The translations under genes were made by a program, and so were the position numbers. A stretch of DNA of 64,000 nt from Prevotella sp. UBA2456. Lineage in GTDB: Bacteria > Bacteroidota > Bacteroidia > Bacteroidales > Bacteroidaceae. This document shows, piece by piece, positions 49,901 through 59,929 of the stretch (position 1 is its first letter; each line of letters begins with the position of its first letter). Where the stretch lies: positions 49,311 through 113,310 of the forward strand of contig DDPY01000053.1 in NCBI GenBank assembly GCA_002342415.1, given 5' to 3'. The notes under the pieces were generated by a model that ran no database searches, was not told the DNA's origin, and saw only the letters and a program-made list of their open reading frames with translations.

Positions 49901-51184
49901 TTATATCTTGTCGAGGGCCTGGCGGATGTCGGCCAGAATGTCGTCACAGTCCTCGATACCTACGGAGAGGCGGATGAGGTCGGGAGCAACACCAGCCTCG
50001 CGCAGCTGCTCATCGCTCATCTGTCGATGGGTATGCGAGGCAGGATGGAGCACACAGGTGCGGGCATCGGCAACATGGGTAACGATGGCAACGAGGCGCA
50101 ACGAGTCCATAAACTTGACAGCGGTCTGGCGGTCGCCCTTGAGTCCGAAGGCAATCACTCCACAGGAGCCGTTGGGCAGATACTTCTGTGCAAGCTCGTA
50201 GGCCTCGTCGCCGGGGAGTCCGCTGTAGTGTACCCATGCCACACGGGGGTCGGCTTGCAGGAACTCGGCTACGCGCTGGGCATTCTGACAGTGGCGGGGC
50301 ACACGCAGATGGAGCGTCTCCAGTCCGAGGTTCAGCAGGAACGAGTTCTGAGGTGCAGGAATGCTGCCCAGGTCGCGCATGAGCTGCGATACGAGCTTGG
50401 TGCAGTAGGCCATCTTGCCAAAGCGCTGGGTGTAGACGATGCCGTGATAGGACTCGTCGGGAGTGGTGAGTCCGAGGAACTTGTCGGCATGGGCCTCCCA
50501 GTCGAAGTTACCGCTGTCTACGACGCATCCGCCCACCTGAGTGGCATGACCGTCCATATACTTGGTAGTGGAATGGGTAACGATGTCGGCCCCCCACTCA
50601 AAGGGGCGGCAGTTGATAGGCGTGGGGAAGGTGTTGTCGACTATCAGGGGCACGCCGTGCTGATGAGCGATGCGGGCAAACTTCTCGATGTCGAGCACCT
50701 TGCAGCCCGGATTGGAGATGGTCTCGCCGAAGAGGGCCTTGGTGTTGGGACGGAAAGCAGCGTTGATCTCGTCCTCAGAGGCCTCTGGCGATACGAAGGT
50801 ACACTCGATGCCAAGCTTCTTGAGGGTCACGCCGAAGAGATTGTAGGTGCCGCCGTAAATCTCGTTGGAGGTGACGAAGTGGTCGCCGGCCTCACAGATG
50901 TTGAACAGGGCATAGAAATTGGCTGCCTGTCCGGAAGAGGTGAGCACAGCCCCTACTCCACCTTCGAGGGCTGCTATCTTGCTGGCCACGGCATCGTTGG
51001 TGGGGTTCTGAAGACGGGTGTAGAAGTAGCCTTCCTTCTTCAGGTCGAAGAGGTCGGCCATTTCCTCGGTGTTGTCATACTTAAAAGTGGTGCTCTGGAT
51101 GATGGGGAGCACGCGTGGGTCGCCATTCTTGGGCTTCCAGCCTGCCTGTACGCAAAGCGTAGCGGGCTTCAATGATTTTTCCAT
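49901..51184 (-). CDS. metY: O-acetylhomoserine (thiol)-lyase / aminocarboxypropyltransferase
   Basis: 427 residues. PLP enzyme of the Cys/Met metabolism family: IIQSTTFKYDN, YTRLQNPTNDAVASKIAALEGG, SSGQAANFYALFN, the PLP lysine in THSTTKYMDGHATQVGG and the C-terminal HPASHTHRQM. It forms homocysteine from O-acetylhomoserine and sulfide. The gene begins only 17 bases after the GH31 stop codon and no -7 box lies between them, so it may be transcribed with the glycosidase genes. Confidence 0.93.
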   Translation of the reverse strand: MEKSLKPATLCVQAGWKPKNGDPRVLPIIQSTTFKYDNTEEMADLFDLKKEGYFYTRLQNPTNDAVASKIAALEGGVGAVLTSSGQAANFYALFNICEAGDHFVTSNEIYGGTYNLFGVTLKKLGIECTFVSPEASEDEINAAFRPNTKALFGETISNPGCKVLDIEKFARIAHQHGVPLIVDNTFPTPINCRPFEWGADIVTHSTTKYMDGHATQVGGCVVDSGNFDWEAHADKFLGLTTPDESYHGIVYTQRFGKMAYCTKLVSQLMRDLGSIPAPQNSFLLNLGLETLHLRVPRHCQNAQRVAEFLQADPRVAWVHYSGLPGDEAYELAQKYLPNGSCGVIAFGLKGDRQTAVKFMDSLRLVAIVTHVADARTCVLHPASHTHRQMSDEQLREAGVAPDLIRLSVGIEDCDDILADIRQALDKI

Positions 51185-51201
51185 TTTTTTAATACTATTA
51201 T

Positions 51202-53523
51202 TTATTGTTCGATAGTTTGCAGTTTTGTATCACCGGGACGGAAGAGCAGGCCCGTACACTTCTTGGCATCAGCCTTGTAAGCCTTGAGCTCTATCTGGTC
51301 CCACTTGATCTGGTCGGTGCGCTGGGCCAACGGTGCATGCGGGATAAGCGAGCCATCGCGCACCAGGATGACAGCAGGAATCTCGCCGGCCTCGATGGTC
51401 TGCCAGCCTCCGTCGTAGACCCGTCCCGACTGGTAGTCGATCCACTTGCCGCGAGGCAGGTAGACATCGCGACCCGTTCCCGACTCCATAAGGGGAGCAA
51501 CGAGTATCTGAGAACCGAACATATATTCGTCCTCGATAAACCAGGACCCCTTGTCGTCGGGAAACTCGACCAGCAGGGCACGCACCATCGGCAGGCCGCG
51601 CTCGGTGCAGTCCTTGGCCTGGGCATAGACATAGGGCATCAGCCGATACTTCAGTTCGGCAGCCTGACGGAAGGCCTTGGTGAACGACTCGGAGATGAGC
51701 CAGGGCTCAGTGGGAGGTGCACCGTGGGCACGGGTGTGACTGCTGAGGAATCCAAAGGGCAGCCAGCGGCGATAGATATCTTCGGGCGAGGCAGTGACAA
51801 AGCCACCCATGTCGTGGCTCCAGAAGGAGAAGCCGGAGAGTCCGAACGACAGTCCGCCACGCAGGTCGCCCAGCATGCCGGTATTCGTCGTAGCAGCATC
51901 GCCGCCCCAATGGAGGGCATAGCGCTGAGAGCCAGCCCAGGCCGAACGGGCCCAGATAATGCCCTCGCCCGGATGCGAGCGTTCTACCTGTTCCCAGAGA
52001 GCTTTATTATAGCGCAGGGGATAGAGGTTATGCTCATAGAGTCCGCCCCGCCCGTTATGATAGATACCGTTGTAGGGAGCAGCCTCACCGAAGTCGCACT
52101 TAATCGTAGAAACGCCCTGACGCATCAGTCCCTCAATCTTCTGCTGATACCAGCTGACGGTCTCGGGATTGGTGAAGTCGAGAACAGCATCCTCGTAAGG
52201 CATGCCGCCAGCCACATTGCGGACGTGCAGGCCACGACGGACAATCTCGGGGAAGAAACGGTTCTTGGGCGTGAAGTAAGGCAGTTGCCACAGACAGGTG
52301 TGGAAGCCCTCGTCTGAGAGCTGGCGCAGCATGCCCACCGGATCGGGGAAACGGTCGCGGGCAAACTCGTAGTCGCACTGCCAGTCGACTCCAAACCAGC
52401 CCGTATCGAAGTGGATGACATCGCTGGGAATCTTGTGGCGGCGCAGCTCACGGGCAATGTTGAGTCCCTCGGCTTGCGAGAAATAGGTGATGCGGCTCAT
52501 CCACGTGCCGAAACTCCACAGCGGCAGCATGGGCGAACGTCCCGTGATGCCGGTGTACTCGTAGAGAATATCCTTGGGCGAGCCGAAGAAGACAAAGAAA
52601 TCGAGCTCCTCGTCGCCCATGAAGAGGCGGTCGGCACCGATATAGGAAGCACCGAAGTCGCAAGTGACAGGTGCCGAAGTATGCATGAAGATGCCATAGC
52701 CTCGATTGGAGAAGAAGAAGGGCACAGGCTTATACTGCCCGTCGGTCTCGGGTCCCTGAGGGTCGGTGACGGAGAGATGTACCTTCTGACCGGCCTTGTT
52801 GAGCGAGGTGAACGACTCGCCACAGCCATAGATGCGCTCACCCGGAGCCAGCGTGAAGACGGGGTTGAGGGCGCGCGAGTTGTCGGAGCCGCGCTTGATG
52901 AACGAGAAGGGCAGGAGCTTCACCTGCGACGAGTCGTTGTCGATGATGTGGCGCGTCTGTGTAAGAATGCGGCCATGCTTATCCTTCAGCACAAGACGGA
53001 AGGGATGACGCTGAATCTCCAGCGTGCCATAGGGCGAAGTGTAGCTGACGGCCTGGGCATCGGCACCGGCGCGCCAGACATCGGTGGTGGGCACCGGGCC
53101 ACAGAGCATCGGGCTCTCGCTATCGTTGCGTTCAGGGTCCATATTGCTGGTTTTCATGCGGATGCGCAGACAGCGCGGACTGACAAAGCTAACCTTCATC
53201 CGCAGATTGGGATCGTTGTCGTAGGCGGCATCGGGGAAGTCGAGCATCTGCATACGGACGGGCCAATAGCCATTAAGGTTGAAGGCCTGTCGGGGCGACA
53301 GACGGTAGCGCTTCCAGTTGAGCTGTCCCTCGCCAGTTGCCGCATTGAAGTCGGCCAGCGAGTCGGCCAGAAAATAGGTGTTGGACAAATCAGAGAAATC
53401 AGTCGACATATCCTTCTGCATACACTGCAGATACTGGACACCGGCATTGGTCTGAATCTGAGCTTGTACGGATGCTGCGGACAGTGCACAGCAGGCGACA
53501 CATAGGGTTAGGAATTTATTCAT
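51202..53523 (-). CDS. Secreted GH31 alpha-glycosidase
   Basis: 773 residues from MNKFLTLCVACCALSAASVQA, a Sec signal. The GH31 barrel has the nucleophile Asp477 in IKCDFGEAAP and the acid/base Asp542 in LHWGGDAATTN. The neighbouring sequence WARSAWAGSQRY fits alpha-glucosidases and alpha-xylosidases. Its ATG overlaps the stop codon of the GH2 gene (ATGA), so the two are translationally coupled and may act on the same oligosaccharide, for example a xyloglucan fragment with galactosyl and xylosyl side chains (inference). Confidence 0.88.
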   Translation of the reverse strand: MNKFLTLCVACCALSAASVQAQIQTNAGVQYLQCMQKDMSTDFSDLSNTYFLADSLADFNAATGEGQLNWKRYRLSPRQAFNLNGYWPVRMQMLDFPDAAYDNDPNLRMKVSFVSPRCLRIRMKTSNMDPERNDSESPMLCGPVPTTDVWRAGADAQAVSYTSPYGTLEIQRHPFRLVLKDKHGRILTQTRHIIDNDSSQVKLLPFSFIKRGSDNSRALNPVFTLAPGERIYGCGESFTSLNKAGQKVHLSVTDPQGPETDGQYKPVPFFFSNRGYGIFMHTSAPVTCDFGASYIGADRLFMGDEELDFFVFFGSPKDILYEYTGITGRSPMLPLWSFGTWMSRITYFSQAEGLNIARELRRHKIPSDVIHFDTGWFGVDWQCDYEFARDRFPDPVGMLRQLSDEGFHTCLWQLPYFTPKNRFFPEIVRRGLHVRNVAGGMPYEDAVLDFTNPETVSWYQQKIEGLMRQGVSTIKCDFGEAAPYNGIYHNGRGGLYEHNLYPLRYNKALWEQVERSHPGEGIIWARSAWAGSQRYALHWGGDAATTNTGMLGDLRGGLSFGLSGFSFWSHDMGGFVTASPEDIYRRWLPFGFLSSHTRAHGAPPTEPWLISESFTKAFRQAAELKYRLMPYVYAQAKDCTERGLPMVRALLVEFPDDKGSWFIEDEYMFGSQILVAPLMESGTGRDVYLPRGKWIDYQSGRVYDGGWQTIEAGEIPAVILVRDGSLIPHAPLAQRTDQIKWDQIELKAYKADAKKCTGLLFRPGDTKLQTIEQ

Positions 53524-55901
53524 AGCTTGATAGTTGTTGATTTCAATCCGATGGCGCGGGCGGTGACGGTGCCCTTGCCTTTGACCACGGCGATGCAACG
53601 CCCGAAGAAGGCCTTGCGCTCAGGTGCCGTAAAGCGCTCCATAGAGGTCTGACAGCCATTGTCGGTAGCGATAATCTGTGCATCGTCACTACTGAAGAAC
53701 AGCTGATTGTCGGCCCAGGGACAGCGGTTGCCGTCCTTATCGACCACCTCGGCCTGAACAAAGGTGAGGTCACGGCCCTGATAGTCGACAGTGAGGCGGA
53801 CATGGTCGGGCTGTCCAGCGGTACGGATAGTCTGCCGGGCCACCTCGTGCCCGTCTTTGCGGGCGACAACCTTCACCTCGCCAGCCTCAAAACGTACGCG
53901 CCATCCCACGTGGTAGGGAGAATTCAGTGACGACTGCGTAGGATGGAAGGTCGCTGTCTTACGGCGAACGCCCTGCGATTGGCCGTTGACGAAAAGCTCT
54001 ACCTCGTCGGCCTGACTGTAATAGCACCAGAGGTCTACCTCCTGACCGTCGAGCCAGTTCCAGTGGGGAAAGAGGTGGAGCACGGGCTTCGTGGTCCATT
54101 CGCTCCGATACATATAATAGATGTCCTTAGGCTGTCCGGCGAGGTCGATGATGCCAAAATAGCTGGAGCGTGCCGGGAAGGAATAAGGAGTAGGCTCGCC
54201 AATATAGTCGAAACCGGTCCAGATAAACTGTCCGCCCACAAAGGGGCTGTGCTTCACCACGTCCCAGGTCTGCTCGTGGGTGCTGGACCACGAAGCGTGC
54301 ATGTTGTCGTAGGCCGAACACATGTAGGTGGGGTCGGTATAAGGCAGCCACCACTCCTTGGGGGCCTTGAAGATGCTGTCGGAGGGCATGCGGTAGAAAC
54401 CGTTGGTCTGCAGGGCCGAGACGCTCTCGGTCATGATGAACGGACGGCCGGGGAAGTTCTTGGGCACATCGGCAATCCACTGATGATGGTAATTGAAGCC
54501 CACGACATCAATGGCCTTGCCCTTGAAGAGATGATTGTCGGGCGAAGGCTCGTTACAGCCTGCCGTGATGGGGCGCGTGGTATCGTAGCGACGAACGATG
54601 TCGGCCAGATGGTCGGCCAGCAGCGTATTGACACTGATCTCGCCGTCCTTGGCCAATGTGGAGGCATCGTGACCGGCATTGAGAATGAGGTTGGCCTGTT
54701 CGAGCGTCAGCGTGTCGGCCTCGGCAGAGGACCACTGCTCCAGCACCTCGTTACCGATAGACCACATAAGGATGCAAGGATGGTTGCGGTCGCGCAAGAC
54801 GAGGTCGGTGAGGTCGCGTTCATGCCACTCGTCGAAGAAGCGGGCATAGTCGTTCTGGGTTTTGCGGCGGCGCCACATATCAAACGACTCGTCCATGACA
54901 ATGAAGCCCATCGTGTCGCACATATTGAGCAGTTCGGGAGCCGGAGGGTTATGACTGGAACGGATGGCATTGACGCCCATCTGCTTCAGCTTCACCAACT
55001 TGCGATGAAGAGCATCCTCGTGTAAGGCTGCTCCCAGACAGCCCAGGTCGTGATGTTCGCAGACGCCGTTGAGTTTCATGTTCTGCCCATTGAGCCAGAA
55101 GCCCGTCTTGGCATCGAAGCGGAAGTCGCGAAAAGCCGTTGTAGTCCACACCTCGTCCACGATGCGCCCTTTGGCAAGGATGCGGGTACGCACTTTATAG
55201 ACACAGGGATGGGCTGGCGACCAAAGGTGAGGGTGCCTGACCTTCAGTCCCACCTCACGTCCTTCGGCATCGAAGACTGTGTTCTGCACTTTATAACCAC
55301 TTCCAGCCACCTGAACATCGACCTTGACGCGACCAGTCTTGGCATCGGTCACCACATGGACGCCCCAGTGACGCACATGGATGGGCTCTGTCTTGACGAA
55401 CCACACATGGCGGTAGATGCCACAGCCAGAGTACCAGCGCGAGTTGGGCTGGTCGCTATTGTCGACACGCACGGCAATGACATTGTCGCCACTGCGCAGA
55501 TAGCGCGTGATGTCATACTGAAACGAACTATAACCATAGGGACGGAATCCCACCTTCTCGCCATTGACATAGACGGTGGAGTTCATATAGACACCGTCGA
55601 ACTCGATGAAATAAAGACTGGGGTCAGTGACACGGAAATGCTTGCGATACCAGCCGACACCGCCAGGGAGCGCTCCCCCACTCGCCCCCGAAGGATTGGA
55701 AGCCAGGAAGTCGCCCTCGATGGCCCAGTCGTGGGGCAAGTCCAAGCAACGCCAGTGGGAGTCGTTGTAAGCATAGTGGGACATAGACGCTGAATCGGCC
55801 AGAATAAAGCGCCATCCAGCATCGAAGTTCTGGCGCTCGCGAGCCTCGACAGATAGCAGGCACAAAGCACCAAGAAGCGTTAGCAGCAGTCGTTTCATCA
55901 T
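53520..55901 (-). CDS. Secreted GH2 beta-galactosidase-type enzyme
   Basis: 793 residues from MMKRLLLTLLGALCLLSVEA. Jelly-roll domain, Ig-like domain and TIM barrel follow in GH2 order. The acid/base Glu385 is in MWSIGNEVLEQW and the nucleophile Glu492 in FIMTESVSAL. The tail (about 640-793) is a further Ig-like module. Beta-galactosidase is most likely; beta-glucuronidase or mannosidase activity is not excluded. First gene of the GH2-GH31-metY unit. Confidence 0.87.
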   Translation of the reverse strand: MMKRLLLTLLGALCLLSVEARERQNFDAGWRFILADSASMSHYAYNDSHWRCLDLPHDWAIEGDFLASNPSGASGGALPGGVGWYRKHFRVTDPSLYFIEFDGVYMNSTVYVNGEKVGFRPYGYSSFQYDITRYLRSGDNVIAVRVDNSDQPNSRWYSGCGIYRHVWFVKTEPIHVRHWGVHVVTDAKTGRVKVDVQVAGSGYKVQNTVFDAEGREVGLKVRHPHLWSPAHPCVYKVRTRILAKGRIVDEVWTTTAFRDFRFDAKTGFWLNGQNMKLNGVCEHHDLGCLGAALHEDALHRKLVKLKQMGVNAIRSSHNPPAPELLNMCDTMGFIVMDESFDMWRRRKTQNDYARFFDEWHERDLTDLVLRDRNHPCILMWSIGNEVLEQWSSAEADTLTLEQANLILNAGHDASTLAKDGEISVNTLLADHLADIVRRYDTTRPITAGCNEPSPDNHLFKGKAIDVVGFNYHHQWIADVPKNFPGRPFIMTESVSALQTNGFYRMPSDSIFKAPKEWWLPYTDPTYMCSAYDNMHASWSSTHEQTWDVVKHSPFVGGQFIWTGFDYIGEPTPYSFPARSSYFGIIDLAGQPKDIYYMYRSEWTTKPVLHLFPHWNWLDGQEVDLWCYYSQADEVELFVNGQSQGVRRKTATFHPTQSSLNSPYHVGWRVRFEAGEVKVVARKDGHEVARQTIRTAGQPDHVRLTVDYQGRDLTFVQAEVVDKDGNRCPWADNQLFFSSDDAQIIATDNGCQTSMERFTAPERKAFFGRCIAVVKGKGTVTARAIGLKSTTIKL

Positions 55902-55934
55902 TGAAATTATTTGTTTGTTGTACAAAAACAGCTA

Positions 55935-55971
55935 CAAAGTTACGAAAAATCCCAAAAATATCGTATCTTTG
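55935..55971. promoter_or_regulatory. Overlapping divergent promoters, GH2 and SpoIIE-type genes
   Basis: Minus strand TAACTTTG (55935-55942) faces GH2; plus strand TATCTTTG (55964-55971) faces the phosphatase. The -7 boxes are 21 bases apart, so each upstream region overlaps the other promoter and mutual interference is likely. Confidence 0.55.
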
Positions 55972-55990
55972 CAAGGGATTTTACAAAAAA

Positions 55991-58072
55991 ATGAAACTAA
56001 AGCGGTACATATTGACTACATTTGCACTCTTCGGATTGTACTTTTGCCTGTCCGTCATGGCACAAGGCAACACGGACGGCATCAAGCAGCTGCAAAAGCA
56101 GATGTACGACCTTTACAGTTCGAGGAGGACGCCATTAGAGCAATTCATGGACGTGACCAACCGTCTGAAGGAAGCCACGTTGAAGGCGGGAGACACGCAC
56201 CTGTTCTACCGCACGTGGTCGAACCAGGCACTCTTTCATGCCAACAACCAAAGAAGGAACAAAGGACTGCAGATAGCCAAGGAGCTTCAGGAATATGCCC
56301 TCAACCACGACGACAAGTTTGGCATCTTCAGCGGCACCTACGTCACGGGGTGTATTCTCTCGATGATGGGAAACTACGAGCAAGCGAGAAACACGCTGAA
56401 AGAGGCTATCGACTACCAGCACGAGCACTTCCCCCAAGAGAGCCTTGCTGCCCCCTATCTGGAGTTGGCAAAGATAGAGTACGCCCAGACACATCCGCTG
56501 AGAACCATCCACTATGCCGACCTGGCACTGAAGGACCCGGCCATAGAGCCCCGGCACCAGTTGAATGCCCTGTCGCTGAAGTGTCTGGCTATTGCCGATA
56601 CTGCCAACTATAAGATTGGGGCCAAGGAATACAAGGCGCGATTCAACGAGGTATATGCCGAACGCGAGAAAGTGAAGGAAAAGCTGGGGCGCGACGGTTT
56701 ATATGGGCCGCGTGTGGAATGCTGGCGGCTCATCAACAACGAGGAATATGAAAAAGCGCTGGAACAAGCCAACAAAATAAATTCCAAGCTGGCACAGCTG
56801 GAGATGAAGCAGATGATTTACAAGCGTATGGGCGACTACAAGAACGCCTATAACGTGACCAGATGGCACAGCAAGATTCGCGACTCGGTGAACTCGGCAC
56901 GCAATGGGCATCTGCTGATGGAGATGACCTCGGCACTGGACATGGGACGCGTGGAACTGGAAGCCAAGGAGCTCAGACTGAGGAACCAGCAGATGCAGCT
57001 GGACCATATAGCAGACGAGCTGAAACAGAAACAATTGACAGAGGAAGCGCTGAACCTGACGCTCAAGAACCAGAAGATAGAATTGGAGAATGCCGCCACG
57101 CAACTGAAGAACGACAGTCTGGAGGTGCGCAACAAAAACCTGAAGCTGAGTGAGTATATGTCGAAGATGGAAGCCCAGCAACATGCTGAACGCACGCATC
57201 ACATGATGATGCTGGCAGGAGCCTTCATCGCTGTGCTCACCATTGGATACATGGCTTTCTATCTGTATCGCAGACAGCGGGCAGCCAAGCGTCTGCAAGA
57301 AGCCCACCGACAACTGCAAGTAGCATACGACCAGCTGGAGGAACACACGATAGCCCGTGAGCGCATGGCAAGCGAGCTGCGAATAGCGCGCGACATCCAG
57401 ATGGGTATGGTGCCGAGAGTATTTCCGCAGCATCCCCACTTCGACCTGTATGCCATGATGGAACCTGCCAAAGCGGTAGGCGGCGACCTGTACGACTTCT
57501 TCCTGCAAGACAATAAACTTTACTTCTGCATTGGCGACGTGAGCGGAAAAGGTGTTCCCGCCTCAATGCTGATGTCGGTGGCAGTAAACCTGTTCCGCAC
57601 CTTTGCAAAGGACGGATTACAGCCTGAGCATATCGCCACCAAGTTAAACGATGCACTGTCGGCAGACAACGAGAGCGGAATGTTTGTGACGATGTTTATC
57701 GGTATTGCCCATCTGGAAACAGGCAGGATGGACATCTGTAATGCAGGCCACAACCCACCACTCATCGACGGTGAGTATATAGAAGTAGAACCGAATGCCC
57801 CCATTGGCTTATGGCCAGAACTGGAGTACGCAGGAGAGCACTGGAACGAGATGAAGGGAAAGACGCTCCTGCTATATACCGACGGACTGAACGAGGCCGA
57901 GAACAAACGGCAGGAACAGTATGGAGACGACAGATTACAGATGCAGGCCAAACACCTAACCCACGAGTCTGCCCAACAGACGATTGAATCGCTCAAGAAG
58001 AATGTGACCCATTTCGTCGATGGAGCAGAACCCAGCGACGATATGACCATGCTCTGTCTGAAACTGCTATAA
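55991..58072 (+). CDS. SpoIIE/RsbU-type PP2C phosphatase with periplasmic TPR sensor
   Basis: 693 residues from MKLKRYILTTFALFG. Signal or anchor helix, TPR-like helices (about 40-330), a long coiled coil (330-415), a transmembrane helix (about 418-438) and a C-terminal PP2C domain with MMEPAKAVGGDLYDFF, GDVSGKGVPASMLM and NAGHNPPLI. Such phosphatases dephosphorylate anti-sigma-factor antagonists in partner switching; no such partner is in the window. Its stop codon touches that of the convergent histidine kinase without a single spare base. Confidence 0.87.
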   Translation: MKLKRYILTTFALFGLYFCLSVMAQGNTDGIKQLQKQMYDLYSSRRTPLEQFMDVTNRLKEATLKAGDTHLFYRTWSNQALFHANNQRRNKGLQIAKELQEYALNHDDKFGIFSGTYVTGCILSMMGNYEQARNTLKEAIDYQHEHFPQESLAAPYLELAKIEYAQTHPLRTIHYADLALKDPAIEPRHQLNALSLKCLAIADTANYKIGAKEYKARFNEVYAEREKVKEKLGRDGLYGPRVECWRLINNEEYEKALEQANKINSKLAQLEMKQMIYKRMGDYKNAYNVTRWHSKIRDSVNSARNGHLLMEMTSALDMGRVELEAKELRLRNQQMQLDHIADELKQKQLTEEALNLTLKNQKIELENAATQLKNDSLEVRNKNLKLSEYMSKMEAQQHAERTHHMMMLAGAFIAVLTIGYMAFYLYRRQRAAKRLQEAHRQLQVAYDQLEEHTIARERMASELRIARDIQMGMVPRVFPQHPHFDLYAMMEPAKAVGGDLYDFFLQDNKLYFCIGDVSGKGVPASMLMSVAVNLFRTFAKDGLQPEHIATKLNDALSADNESGMFVTMFIGIAHLETGRMDICNAGHNPPLIDGEYIEVEPNAPIGLWPELEYAGEHWNEMKGKTLLLYTDGLNEAENKRQEQYGDDRLQMQAKHLTHESAQQTIESLKKNVTHFVDGAEPSDDMTMLCLKLL

Positions 58073-59827
58073 TCAAAGCATCAGCTTAAAGCAAGCACCC
58101 GGACCGGCATAGGTGGTGTCGAGCCAAACCTCGCCACCTAAGCGACGAACCATCGTGCGGCTGAACGTCAGCCCCAGGCCCAAACCTTCTTTGAAAGAAT
58201 CGAGCTTGACAAAACGCTCGAAAATATGCTCCGCCTCAGACTCTGGTACACCCGGTCCGTTGTCGATGACAGAAATGACCAGGCGACCTTTCTCTTCATT
58301 AGCGCAGACCCGTACCACACCTTCCTTGGTATTCTTGACGGCATTGTCGAGCAACGGATGAAGGATACGGTTCAGTACATGATCGCGTATACTGACGGTA
58401 AAGCTATCATCGAGGGTGGACTCGAAGCGGAGGGAGTCCTCGTTCAGCGACAGTTCATGACGGAAGTCACGGACAATCTTGTTCAACGCATCATTAGCGG
58501 GCAGGGGCGTAGAAGGTGTCGTGTCCACATGGTCGACATTCGACATCTCCAGCACTTCGTTGATCATCATCGTCACGAGACGCGTGTTGCGCATCATCGT
58601 TTCGGCTATATGATGACGCTCCTCCGATGACAACTCGAACTCGGAGGCAGAGATTACCTGTGCAAAACCACTGATAATGTTCAAAGGCGTGCGGACCTCA
58701 TGGCTCACATTCTGGATGAAGGCAGTTTTCATCTGGTCGGACTCCAGAATCTTGTCGTAGGCTTTCTTCATCTCACGAAGATGACGGCGACGAGACTGTA
58801 CGATATATATCAGGGCACACACCAGCAACAGCAACAGGCAGACGATGGCTGCCAAAGCATAGAACCAGCGGTGACTGGCCTGACGCTTCAACTCGTACAA
58901 CTGCAACTCGCGCTGAATGTCCTGCATAGAGCTGGACAGAATCACACTATTGATGGAATCGCTCTCGGCAGCCCCTAACTGAAGGGACTTATAAGCCTCC
59001 TCCCAACGGCCTGCCCGCGCATAGATATCAGCCTTAGTCTCGTAAGGGTCGTCACCTTTTTCATCTGCCAGCTTGGCTGCCTCATCGGTATAGCCCTGAC
59101 TGGCGAGATAATAGATTTCCATCGTACGACCATGAACCGACGACATTCCCTTGGACTCGCCTTCTTTATAGGCTTTGTATCCCTGAAGAAAGCGTTCCTT
59201 GTCACCCATCAGATAATAAGCCAGCGAACGGCGCGTCTCAATGTCGAACACACGCTCTGGGCTAGTCTTGCTGGCAATAGACGCAGCCTTGTCGATAAGG
59301 CGCAGTGCCTCCTGAGGGTTCTCGTCCATATAGATATTCACCAGATTCATATAGATAGGAGGCAGACTCTCCGTATAGCCCTCTTGCTCCATGCGGTGGA
59401 TTACCTCCCAAAAACAACGCTTGGCACTCTCCTTATTACCACTGTACCGATAGATATGTCCCATCATATTGATAGCCATATACATCTCCTTGTCAAGCTT
59501 GCGCTCGGTGAGTTCCTTAGACAATTGGGTAGCAAGCTTATAGGCCTCGAAGATTCGCTGACGGTTGAGTTGGAATACAATCTCATTACAGCGCTGGGTA
59601 TAATAGGCATGAAGGTCGTCTTGCTGAAGCAAATAGTCTTCCAGATTCTTTACAGCGACAAAGAAACGGGCACTGTCGCCATCGTTGAAAGCATGGTTCA
59701 GCGAATCGCGCAGTGTATTATACTCTGCCGACTCATTATAGTCTGGAGTATCTGCAGCCTCTGCCAGAGTGCCCAGCAGGAGAAAGCCGAAAAGACTTCC
59801 AAGAATGCGTTTATATATTCTTTTCAT
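58073..59827 (-). CDS. Histidine kinase with periplasmic TPR sensor
   Basis: 584 residues. Signal peptide, TPR-like region (about 30-300), transmembrane helix (about 317-337), then HisKA with His376 in IQNVSHEVRTPLNII and an ATPase domain with VIDNGPGVPESE and GLGLGLTFSRTMV. No receiver or DNA-binding domain, so a separate response regulator is needed and none is adjacent. The sensor architecture is like that of the facing phosphatase. Confidence 0.88.
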   Translation of the reverse strand: MKRIYKRILGSLFGFLLLGTLAEAADTPDYNESAEYNTLRDSLNHAFNDGDSARFFVAVKNLEDYLLQQDDLHAYYTQRCNEIVFQLNRQRIFEAYKLATQLSKELTERKLDKEMYMAINMMGHIYRYSGNKESAKRCFWEVIHRMEQEGYTESLPPIYMNLVNIYMDENPQEALRLIDKAASIASKTSPERVFDIETRRSLAYYLMGDKERFLQGYKAYKEGESKGMSSVHGRTMEIYYLASQGYTDEAAKLADEKGDDPYETKADIYARAGRWEEAYKSLQLGAAESDSINSVILSSSMQDIQRELQLYELKRQASHRWFYALAAIVCLLLLLVCALIYIVQSRRRHLREMKKAYDKILESDQMKTAFIQNVSHEVRTPLNIISGFAQVISASEFELSSEERHHIAETMMRNTRLVTMMINEVLEMSNVDHVDTTPSTPLPANDALNKIVRDFRHELSLNEDSLRFESTLDDSFTVSIRDHVLNRILHPLLDNAVKNTKEGVVRVCANEEKGRLVISVIDNGPGVPESEAEHIFERFVKLDSFKEGLGLGLTFSRTMVRRLGGEVWLDTTYAGPGACFKLML

Positions 59828-59849
59828 CTGGTTAGCAATAATTAGTTTG

Positions 59850-59857
59850 CAAAGATA
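59850..59857 (-). promoter_or_regulatory. -7 box for the histidine kinase
   Basis: TATCTTTG on the minus strand, 22 bases before the ATG at 59827. Confidence 0.55.
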
Positions 59858-59885
59858 ACACTATTTACGGAAAGCACAAAAAAAA

Positions 59886-59907
59886 GTGGCGATTTAATAA
59901 CCGCCAC
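59886..59907 (-). terminator. Rho-independent terminator after GH31-PA14
   Basis: On the minus strand GTGGCG/CGCCAC with a ten-base loop is followed by eight T residues. Confidence 0.85.
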
Positions 59908-59929
59908 CTTAATAGATTATAAAAGGTTT

